Below are positions 54,751 through 64,000 of a stretch of 64,000 bases of DNA, piece by piece. The notes below the pieces were generated by a model. It saw only the letters and a program-made list of their open reading frames with translations. It was not told the DNA's origin and did not search any database. Made by a program: the position numbers and the translations under genes. Position 1 is the first letter of the stretch. Each line of letters starts with the position of its first letter. Origin of the DNA: Macrostomum hystrix (Eukaryota > Platyhelminthes > Macrostomidae); NCBI GenBank assembly GCA_950097015.1, contig CATNEN010000001.1, positions 3,000,001 to 3,064,000 of the forward strand. Direction: 5' to 3'.

Positions 54751-55937
54751 ACACGTTAACGGCTCAGCCACTCAACCCTTTTAGCCGTTACTTTGACTAT
54801 GCGACTCTTATGTAACATTCAAAATGGATTTCCGTATTAGACACAAAGGATTCTTTATGCACATCGACTTTTACTCTGACCGACTGAACAAAGCATTATT
54901 TATCTAGTAGTTATAACCGTACGAGCATTTTAAACTGCACAGCTTTGCAAATACAGAGTCTTTGGGCAAATACAAAATTGCACATCTCTTAATGTAGGGC
55001 CCGAGTATAGCGCAAGAACTCTTATTTCAACTTTCCAAGCCTTTACTGCCTTTAAACGCTTGCTATAAAATTGTACGAGTAAAGTTATTGAGCACTTTTA
55101 TAGTCATCTGAGACATATACGACAGTTAAACTAAAGCGTAGACGAAAAAAAGAGCGAATAGAAAAATAAGTTCGAGCATAATCTGCGAGCTGTCAACCAT
55201 GGCCTAAGGCACAATTGTTGGAAACAATGCCTTATTGTAAGAGCTGTATGACTGCAAATATGCTCCATTGTTGAGTCTAAAAGAGTAGGAGACTTCGGGT
55301 TGGGCACAAAAGAAGCAGCAATCAAACGGTTGAGCTCTGTGCTCAGTTTTTTTTCAGTTTTGTGCCGAAGAACAAAGAAAAACTGCACACCGTATTGACT
55401 CGAAAATGGGGTATAGCTTAGCTATGTATACACATATGTTTAGTAGAAAGTTGAGGCCCTCCATGCGATATAATACTGCCTGACACAAACGCACTTAAAG
55501 AGAAGTTTTCAATTTCGTGTTTCCTAGCCTACAGACTGGCTTTATAAAATTAGCATAAAGAATTCAAACTCATATTTCATTATATTGTAAGTTTATTTTG
55601 ACTCTGCTTCAGCTGCCCACTCTAAATTGATTGGTCGACGAAAATCTGCGACAATTAGCCTACATAAGCTAAAGAAAACAAGAAGCCAAGCAAGGCAGCA
55701 ATTGAAGAAGGCTGTATAGGGTGAGAACTTGGCTTCATTTTTTTAGTCAAACGTCATTCAGGCCATGGGAGAATGACTCAGACCAGGCCAAAAGTGTGGG
55801 AGACTGGCAAAAACCTTGATTGTTGGTACTCGGCAACAGCAGATTGTAAGTATTATCTTCCAGAGTGTGAAAGTCAAAACGGCCCTTTTAAGGTCAAAAT
55901 CAATCGAATCCCTTATACCATAACCGTAGCTTCCAGT

Positions 55938-55954
55938 TTTTTTAACCACCACAG
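55938..55954 (+). promoter_or_regulatory. Acceptor-like site 5 bases before the TPR-like start
   Basis: A run of eight T then AACCACCACAG ends at 55954, leaving only CCCCA before ATG 55960. A 5' UTR that short is typical of spliced-leader trans-splicing or a 5' UTR intron. Confidence 0.45.
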
Positions 55955-55959
55955 CCCCA

Positions 55960-58231
55960 ATGACAGCCGCAGAAACAGACGAGGCATCGGATCAAGATGC
56001 AGAACAACAATCCGGAAACGCGCCAACATTCCCGCCTATGGAGGCCTCTTCGACAGCCGCGCACGAAGATGAAGAGCGCATTCGCCGTCGCTGCGTCGAT
56101 TTGTCCAGCGCCAGCGCGCACATGCGCCGAGGCAATCCGGCCCTAGCCGAGCCGTTGTATCGTCGCGTTCTAGCCGATGTCAAAAAAGACGACAGTAGCA
56201 GCTCGATTGAGGACAAGGGACTAGACAGTTTTGACGATCGGTTAGCATTCAGCGTCGAAGCTAGGCTTGGCCTAGTTGAGATCGACCTAACCAGACTGCG
56301 TGACGAATCGGCTCTCAGTCCTTCAGCAGCTCTGGGTAAGACCGAGCGGAACAGCGAGGCAGGCTTTCAGAATCTGCTAGTTCGTTGTCGTCTGCTTTTG
56401 AGAGCGCTATCTCACGCGCATGCCGCTCAGGACGCACTGACGAGAGGTGGCATAACGCGACGTCGCCTCCAACTGCGTCTCCTGCTTGGCAGCGTTGACA
56501 TCAAGCGGCGCCTGATTGAGGCTCGACTTCAAGGCCTGCTGCGACAGGCCGTTACCGGAGGCGGCGGTACCGGCCGATCTAGTCGACCACGAAGACGTCG
56601 TTTAAGTCAGAGCGGGGCGGACGCGAGCTCGAGCGGTTCAGGAGCCGGGCCAAGTCGTGGCCAGACAGGTAACAGCTTCTGCAACCAGGAGAAGAGACCG
56701 GCTTTCAGCGGAGCGGCTGTCAGACGTTCACCGTCGTTGCAGCAGCGGCAGCAGCAGCAGCAGCAGCTGCAGCAGAATCGTAGGCGGCAGAAGAACAATG
56801 CCTCAACACTGGGCGAGTTTGTTCGTCAATTGCGAGAATTTCTAGTATCCAGCGCGGACGCTGAGAAAGCTGCTGCGGCTGCCGCTGTGGCTGCCGCAGA
56901 AGATGCTAGTTCGTCAACAAGACAAAATGAGCAAATTGTTAAAGGCTCGAAACTCGACCCAGCTTCTGATCCCGAACAGATTTCAGTGCAGCAGCTGGAC
57001 AGCAGGATTGGAAAATTCGTAGAGGACAGTCTCCAACGCCTAAAGGACATCTGGTCGCCGCCGCGTGACCTTGTCGTTAGCAGCCTTCGACGAGATCAAT
57101 CAGGTCAGCACTACCTGCAATTCAGCCAGCACTACCTGACCTTTGCTCAGTCGCTTATCGACGGTTCAGTTCTTCGCGACGACATGGAGTCCGCCGCGAG
57201 CAGTCTTCTTGGCGATATTCGACGTCAGCAACTTGATGCGGCCATGACGGAGCTGCATCAGACACTGGATGGACCAGCCTCAACTCTTCCGGTTACAGGG
57301 CGGGAGCGAGCGGCAGCCCGGTTGGCTCACCCTGCTGTAGCGAATCATTCTCAACCGCGTCAGCAAATTCCTTCAGTATCGCCGCTGGAAGCAGCTGTAT
57401 TCTATGACGACAAAGAAGTTGCTGAAATGCTCAAGACTCTACTACGCTGTCTGCTTGACATCGCACAGGCCGACTTTGACTCTGATCAGCTCACGGAAGC
57501 CGTCGAATTGTTCGAAGTGTGCCTTGATCTCTGCAGATCGTTGAGTCGCGAGGTTGGCGACAATGAGGTTGAACGCTTCGAAGCGCCCAAGATTCACCGC
57601 TTCCTGGGAGCCATTCACTGCCGACTGGGGGATAAGAGACGCGGCGTCAGCATGATGATGTTCGCAGCCGACTTGTTCGAGCAGCGACTTCGAGAAGCGA
57701 TGCCAGTGGACGATGAGGATTTCCACGCCAGCAGAGGAGAAAACGATGAAGACGACGATGAATTTGACGAGAACCCTGCGGAGGCTGGCCTGCTAGGACT
57801 GGCCGAGACTTGGTACGACATCGGCTGCGTGCTAATTGGAGCCTCAGGAGACGGTCGGTGCGGTGACTTGCTTTTAAATTCCCTGAGCGAACGCCTTCGA
57901 CGATGGTGCATCTTCGATCTTCTTCTTCAGTTTCCTTCTAAAAGACAGCAGCAGCAGCAGCAGCATCAGTCTTCAACTACAGCAGCTGACGCCATTGACG
58001 CGTTGAAAGCATTTGCCAGATGTCGCGACCTCCTGTCAGCTGTGGCAAAACAGAGACGTCTGAGGCGTCGGTCAGCTCGCTTCCTCAGTGACATCGAGGT
58101 GCGCGTGACGGCTCGCCTGGCTGACTGCTGCTTCCTGGCGAGTCGACTAAAGCGAGCTCAGGCTCACTACGAAGAAGCCCTGGCGCTCCTGGGAGGCATC
58201 GGGGATGTACCGCGGACTGAACAAGGCAGTG
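55960..58231 (+). CDS. TPR-like gene exon 1
   Basis: Residues 1-757. Of the possible donors near 58207-58257 only GCAGTG|GTACGG gives the phase (1) that exon 2 needs. Contains Gln tracts at 56741-56775 and 57945-57965 coded by CAG, and an acidic loop near residue 600. Confidence 0.78.
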
Positions 58232-61200
58232 GTACGGTGGGCTGGTGGTTCTGTGATTAAGATACAATATAATAGCTTATTTGAGCTGATTTCGCTTGCT
58301 ACTACCAAATTGCACTACTCACAAGCTAGTAGCAGTAGGGCTATAAAGCCATTTTGCCGCCCGTTTTTATACCCTTAAATTATTGGGCAGCGCCTGAGCG
58401 CTGACAGCCATGGGTGGTGACTAATTGGTTGACCGAGTAGGCGATGGTGTCCTGTGGTTGAGCTGCGCCTTTTGTTTCAAGGCTTGATCATAGAAATTGG
58501 AGAAATTCACGTCAGGGTGTTCATTGTGACCTAGTTCCACTTGTTGTAGCCCTTGAAGGTCCAGCAGTCCGTCTAGATAAAGGTAGGTGACCACCGAAGA
58601 CGGAGATGATGCAGGCACATTCGGGTGACATGCTGATACAACTTTGAAGGCATGGCAAGGCCGCACTGAGGCGCAGTGCTAATTTGTGTGCAGGGGTGTA
58701 TGAAATACACAAGCGCTTATTGAAAAAAATCCGACCTTCGGCCAGAACCATTGAATATCTCGACGGTCTAAAGAGCTGGTGACTTGATTCTTGTTTCAGA
58801 AGATGCGCAACAAAAAGTTGGCCCAATGTTCTTGAGTTTCGTGTGCTTTCGTAATTGTTCCGTTCGGGTGCAGCACAAAAAATTTTCAAGGGGGGGTTTC
58901 CCACCCCTTGGTAGTTCTACTGTTAACAAAATTCAATTCGTTTCAGACCCGAAAAGCCTCGCCAGCGGCGGCGGTCGCATGATCGACCACGGTCACGTGC
59001 TTCGCATGCTGGGCTGCTCGCGCCTATTGCTGGCCAACAATGGCAGCCAGGCTGCGGCTGTTCTAGAAACGTCGCTAATCATGTTTCAACACCTGGCCAA
59101 GGTGAATAACCGTCAGCTGCTTTCGATGACGGATGATGACGACGAAGCTGCAGGTGGCTGGGAAAGCGAGCAGCTGTGGGTGCTGACCCCGCTGCTAACC
59201 TGTCACCTGGCCAGCGGGCATCATCCGAGAGCCCTGCACTGCGCCAGACTTATTCTAGCCAATAGCAAACTGTCTTCATCGTCTACTCAACGCTGGTTGA
59301 CTTTCTACGCCAACTTTTCCGCCGGAAGAGCAGCCAAAAGATTGCGCGACTTCTCAGCGTCGGTTCGCTATCTGGAGCTCGCGGTAGCCGATGCCAGGCG
59401 AGGCAACGACGAATGGTTTGGAGGCGTCTATGGAGTTGGCCGCCTTCTGGCTTGTGTGGCTGAGGCTGAGGCTGGTGAAGCGGCCGCGGCTGATAGTGGT
59501 AGCAGCGACGAGGAGGTAAAAAAATTATTTAGGAGACAATCGAATTCGACGTAGGCTTCTACATTGACCACAAATTTAAAATCGCGTCTGCATTGTTGAT
59601 TTTGAGGTCTTAGTTCTGATAAATGGGTCCTTGAAAAGTTGTCCTTAAAGACTGTTCCTTTAAAAATAGTTCTTTAAAAAGTAATCCTCAATAAAGGAGT
59701 CCTTGGAGAGTGGTCCGTGAAAATTGTATCTTCAAAAGTAGTCGTTGAAGAGTTATGGCTCTAGAGTGAACTTTGAAAAGTGGTCCTTTAAAAATGTCTT
59801 TGGAAAAAATCCTAGCTTTTTCGCCGCAATCAGTTTTGGCCCATTGGAATCGTTGTAGGTTGCCAGTCACTATGCCAGGCTTCTACAGTACCTAGAATCA
59901 GCGACAACTAGCCGCTTGCAAAGTCAACAACCTCAAGGCCGTCAATCTGGCCAGCAGCCGCTCATTCGCTCACCGGCCCTAACAGCGGCCTGTCTGAGAG
60001 GCGCTGAGATTCTACAATCCGCAGGCAGACCTGAGGACTGCGCCCGCCTTCTGGAAGCGGCCGCGCGTTGCTCGGCGGCTGAGGATGCGGAGAGCGCTGA
60101 GAGCCTCACGATACGCCTGGCCAGCCTCGGCCTGGAGCTGGGCACTGCCGCAATGCGAGCCGGCCAGTGGGATCGAGCCCTGGCTCATCTCAAATGCGCT
60201 CTCTCGGCGTGCGCCAAAAATCCGGAAGGCGACGTCGGTCAAGAGGCGGCGCCGATTCTAGCCCGGCTGGGATCGCTGCATCACGTCATGTACTGTCTGG
60301 CCAGGCGGGACATTTTATTTGAGCACGCTGAGGTACAGGACAGCCGTGACCGATGCGTTTTTAACTATCTGCAGTCCCTGCAGCTGGCGTGGTCGCCGGA
60401 TGTGGCTCTGAGGTTGTCCGGCTTCCTGCTGACCACCGGGCAGGCTGCTGAAGCCGAGCTCTTGGCCCTGGAGGTTCAAAACTTTGAAGATGATCAACCA
60501 AACGCTCGAATGTAAGATTAAAAATGTGTTAATAAATCGTTTTTCTTGACTACTCTCATTCGATCATGGAAGCCGGATCATTTCGCAATAGCAAACCGAC
60601 CGTTTCTTAAAATAACTATCGCGAAAGAACGACGTTTTCTTCAAAAAGACCAGCTCGCGCATTTTCAAAAAATCATAAATATTTTCTTAGAAAAGAGTCG
60701 ACCGTTTTCCTTGTTTAGAAAAGAGCTTTCCATAAAGTTATATAAAAATATCCATTGCTTCACGCTAGTCAATACTAAAAAATCGATGCGCGTTTCTAAA
60801 AATTTTTTTCTTAGAAATCAATGGCACCATGTTGTTTCTGTTTCTTAGAATGAAGAATTTCTTCGAAGAAAAACACCGTCTGTTTATTAATAATTCTCTG
60901 CTTCATTCAAATCTACAGTTTGTTTTTAAATGTTGCGTTATTATAGAAACATTCTCGGCTTCATAGAAATTAAGGGTTTTGAGGAAAAGCACTGCGCGGT
61001 TCTAAAAACTTTCTCTCGGTTTGAAATCGACAGTTTCTTAAAAAAAGAAACGTGCGTGTCTAACATTTTGCATAAAAAATTCGCTTGTTTAATGAGAAGA
61101 AAAAGTATTTTATTTTTTAAGAATAAAAACTCTAAAATGGATTTAATTTCAGTGACTTCGAATACTTCGAAGCGCCTACCCTTCCCTGGAGCCTCGAGGC

Positions 61201-61651
61201 TGTCTGGCCAGCGCCATCGAGTCTATCATCGCAGACAGCAGCTTCAATTCGACCTCGTCGCAGCGTTCTGACTGCTGCTATTCTAGCCAGCTGCTGCGGC
61301 TCTGCGAGTCAGCTCGGCTTGGCAGAGCGTCTAAGAAGGCTACTGACTCTGGCTGCGAGAGAGGACAGCGACGCTGCTGATGACCGATTGTTGGCAGCGC
61401 TGATCATGCTGCACCACGGCCTCGCTTGGGAGGCCACATTTCTGTTTGGCCTTGAACCTGCCGAAGCATCAACGATTTTAACCGTTGATAAAGTTAAAAT
61501 CATTCGCGTATGGTCCGCCAACCTGGCCATAATTGACCTAGCCGTTGCCATGGTGACAGCTTTCTGCTGTCTGCTTCATCTTACAAATGCACTGGCTGTT
61601 ATGCACATAGCAGCTACTGACAATGATAAAGATGAGACCACGCAGTTTTGA
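55960..61651 (+). CDS. Large TPR-like helical protein, four exons, unidentified
   Basis: Exons 55960-58231, 58947-59515, 59859-60511 and 61153-61651 join in frame (phases 1, 0, 2) into 3,993 bases, 1,330 residues. The protein is mostly helical, with helix pairs spaced like tetratricopeptide repeats, e.g. A-S-A-H-M-R-R-G-N-P-A-L-A-E-P-L-Y-R-R-V near residue 50, Q-L-T-E-A-V-E-L-F-E-V-C-L-D-L near 510, and G-Q-W-D-R-A-L-A-H-L-K-C-A-L in exon 3. Gln tracts and acidic loops interrupt it. The C-terminus has a hydrophobic stretch (about 1,280-1,312) that could be a membrane segment or a buried helix. I do not recognise the family; a scaffold role is only a guess from the fold. Confidence 0.72.
58333..58926. 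mobile_element. Inverted-repeat DNA element C, copy 3 (intron of TPR-like gene)
   Basis: Starts CAGTAGGGCTATAAAGCC and ends CTTGGTAGTTCTACTG followed by TTAA. It shares its interior with copies 1 and 2 (e.g. CCACCGAAGACGGAGATGAT). It fills almost the entire 715-base intron, stopping about 20 bases before the acceptor. Confidence 0.75.
58947..59515 (+). CDS. TPR-like gene exon 2
   Basis: Residues 758-947. After TTCGTTTCAG. Helical segments such as H-V-L-R-M-L-G-C-S-R-L-L-L-A and S-A-S-V-R-Y-L-E-L-A-V-A-D-A-R. Donor GAGGAG|GTAAAA, phase 0. Confidence 0.75.
59516..59858 (+). other. Intron 2 of TPR-like gene with degenerate TCCTT repeats
   Basis: Loose units around GTCCTTTAAAAA/GTCCTTGAAAAG between 59625 and 59810. 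No gene. Confidence 0.55.
59859..60511 (+). CDS. TPR-like gene exon 3
   Basis: Residues 948-1165 after TCGTTGTAG. Clear helix pairs with small residues at TPR-like positions (G-A-E-I-L-Q-S-A-G-R-P-E-D-C-A-R-L-L). Donor CGAAT|GTAAGA. Confidence 0.75.
60512..61152 (+). other. Intron 3 of TPR-like gene with degenerate repeats
   Basis: Diverged copies around TTTCTTAGAAA with spacing of roughly 50-60 bases from 60600 to 61090. Like BLTP1 intron 22, the core TTTCTTAG resembles a 3' splice site. Confidence 0.6.
61153..61651 (+). CDS. TPR-like gene exon 4 (C-terminus)
   Basis: Residues 1166-1330 and TGA. After TTTAATTTCAG; I-D-F-E-Y-F-E-A-P completes the split codon. Ends with a hydrophobic helix I-I-D-L-A-V-A-M-V-T-A-F-C-C-L-L and an acidic tail. 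Confidence 0.72.
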
Positions 61652-64000
61652 CACCTGTGCAAAGTGCGACAATGTTTGCATACATACCCATTAATTAACG
61701 TGGGCTTTGAAAGCCTCCGAAACCGTCACAGACTGTTTTCTGATATTCAGGAAAATTTTTAATCTAAAGTTTACGAAATATAGACAAATTTATCATTCGT
61801 CATGCCAATTTCTTGTAATTGTTAAAAAAAATCACATTGTCCCCACTTTTAATTGTTGTGACGCACGACCTCAAAAGGTTTGTTCTTTTTATGGGCTTGA
61901 ATTGATTGTTGGTTTAAATAGTGCGGGCAGTATAACGCCTCCGGCGCTCAATCTTGCTCTGACGGTCGTAGTACCTGACCTGATCAAATTACACCAATTA
62001 CTTTGACATGGCTGACCAAACGTCTTTGCTGGTCGTCGCTTATAAAAGCGAGGCGTCGTTGAACGAGATTGCAGATCAGAAATGATCTTCGTTGAGGAGC
62101 TACGGAATTACGGAAGTTACGGAATGGTAATCGTATGGAGTTAGAAAAATGTCACGCACGGGCGGCCGTATTTCTTTATATGAGTAGAAAACCAGCTCAT
62201 ATGTGCGCTGCACCGATGGTCCAATATGACACTGCTATAGGACGAAGTGCATGATGATAGCATTTTACCGTCCGCGATATCTCGAGTAATCCACTATTGT
62301 CGTTGCAATTAATGTGCCTGAAGATGCATTATTACCGGTTCGATCTGGAAGTTTATATATACAGTTTGACTGCGATCCGACCTGATCATTTCTGTGGTAA
62401 CGTAATTTTACAATATTAATCACTATTGATGTAGAAACAAAGTAATAATATTTGTACATACAAGAGCATAAAATAATTATATACTTACCAGTGACACCAC
62501 ATGGTGTTTTCAATAGAGTGAGTGGTTTTGAATGAGTGAGAAGCTTTGAATAAAAAGTTCTAATCGAGCGACTAGATAATATTAATGTGCTATTAATTAT
62601 GAAACTAACGTGCTATTTTCTAGTGGCCTAATGGCCCAAAGCATACAGAAGTAACTTGTATATTTAAAAAGCTTATTAAAAGCGACTATACTGTTTTAAT
62701 TATTGTAAACTCTAGATACGAAGACTTATTTGTTATAAAAAGTATATTTAAACCTAACTTTCATAGAACTTCCTAAGAAAGAGTTCTTTTGTCTTGTTTT
62801 AACTTTGAACAAAGAAAGTTGAAGAGGGATAATTAAAAATTAAAGAAAGAAAGAATTTAAGAAAATTAAAGAGCATTTTTTCTATATGCTTTGTATCTTG
62901 ATATTTAAAATAAATAGTTACAATGTGAATACTAAAAGTAGACCTAAACAGATCGTTTTAGAAACGTATTATAACTAATTAGCGACAAAAAATAAACGTA
63001 GATTTTAATAATAATTTTTAAAACATCGTCGTATATAAGCAGGTATTCCATTTAGAAAAATAAATATCAAATATGCTACTGTAGTTTTAAACTATATGGC
63101 TACCCCTAGTCTTTGGTTAAAGCTATGGCCTATTTATTATAATTTTTACATATATTAATAAAACTGTGATAAAATTTTAAGCATTGGCATGTATGTTTGC
63201 TGGCTAAACATGTTTATTCTCCCAGGCAAAATGTTATATAATTATTTCTTATAATTTCATTTCAATATTGCTCCTTAAATCGCTCTGATATTCAATTTTA
63301 AATGCTGCTATCTCTGTGCTGTCATGAAAGTTGTTACTGGCTCATACATGCGCAACACCCGGCCGACCTGGCCAAACCAGCCGGGTAAAACGAGGGCGCA
63401 AAAACCAATCAACCAAGCGCAAAAAAATCAAAGGGGGGACCAAGTCACCAAGGGACAAAAAAGGAAGGTGTGAAGAAGAGGAAAAAGGGAGAGAAAAATA
63501 GAGCAAATGAGAGCAAACTAAGTTGTAAATAGAGCAATGAAACAAACTAAGTCGCAACTGAGAGCAAACTAAGTTGTAAATAGAGCAAAAACTAAGTCGC
63601 ACAGCTGGCTAAGTTTTGGGAGGTTGCACATGTACTGGCTAGCTAATTAATTCTGTATTAGACATTAGACGTACTCACTGATCAAGCCACTAAAAGCTAT
63701 TCAATGGTGATGATAATTGGTATTGTTTTATAGCTAGCAATTCTACTTAATTCTAACTTCTTCATATAAATTCTTCAGTATTGGCCTCTTTATGTTTGGT
63801 AAAAAAAGATATAATAGTGTAATAAAAATTTTATCAAGTAAACATTGTCATTAGGCCTAGTCTTTGTTCTTTTTAATCTCTGTATTATTCATACTTATAC
63901 TTATTTTTTAGATGATTAGATTGAAATCTACAATAATAATAAAATAAAATTCAGTGCACACTGAACACTTATTAAAGCACTTTTTATAGTTGTATATTTT
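61652..64000. other. Right-end non-coding region
   Basis: AT-rich, with short repeats of GAGCAAACTAAGTYG at 63500-63605. No exon or RNA gene was recognised. Confidence 0.5.

Larger units (their letters stand above)
52483..55959. other. Intergenic region with satellite
   Basis: Includes the BLTP1 3' UTR. AATAAA at 52978-52983 is one possible poly(A) signal. The 33-bp array lies at 53610-54750. No exon is supported here. Confidence 0.5.

Noticed and set aside
53535-54784. Three frames of 317-383 codons on both strands
   Set aside because: All come from the 33-bp satellite; being open on both strands marks them as repeat artefacts.

Overview
The window is nuclear DNA of an animal. It has many-exon genes with GT-AG introns, GC-rich coding exons in AT-rich surroundings, long CAG/poly-Gln tracts, tRNA-derived SINEs and very many minisatellites. 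Satellite-filled introns, together with a splice-acceptor-like site just upstream of each recognised plus-strand start, would fit a free-living flatworm or a similar lophotrochozoan. That placement is a weak inference, because no marker gene fixes the lineage. All identifications come from reading translations and recalling families; no search was run.

Left part (1-13,500). Two minus-strand loci lie here. A TMEM127-like membrane protein (two exons, 477-647 and 1300-1762) runs off the left edge. A second locus (about 2738-8836) encodes a secreted or receptor-like protein with several CUB-like units. It shows a 5-base tandem duplication that breaks the frame and an awkward exon phase, so it may be a pseudogene. 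A 15-bp tandem array (5515-7915) sits in its largest intron. The rest to 13.5 kb is non-coding and carries SINE copies and a small hAT-type MITE with a perfect 8-bp target-site duplication (10260-10447).

Middle part (13,500-52,500, plus strand). First comes a one-exon, Gln/Ser-rich ORF with a YEEI motif (13533-14462). Then comes a two-exon PARP16-like, tail-anchored mono-ADP-ribosyltransferase (15442-17017). The centrepiece is a full-length BLTP1 (KIAA1109/Tweek) bridge-like lipid-transfer protein gene: 31 coding exons from 18464 to 52482, joined by me in one continuous frame into 4,834 residues. About fourteen of its 30 introns are largely filled by tandem repeats, each with its own unit (15 to 56 bp). 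Others hold SINEs, a TTAA-flanked inverted-repeat element, tRNA-like relics or a short CGATATGTATCG motif.

Right part (52,500-64,000). A 33-bp satellite (53610-54750) is followed by a four-exon plus-strand gene (55960-61651, 1,330 residues) for an alpha-helical, TPR-like protein that I could not name. The last 2.3 kb shows no gene.

Nothing suggests a co-regulated pathway. PARP16 and BLTP1 are both ER-anchored proteins in other animals, but adjacency alone does not show a functional link. The striking feature is the intron architecture: different satellites expanded in neighbouring introns of one giant essential gene, two of them built from units that look like splice sites.
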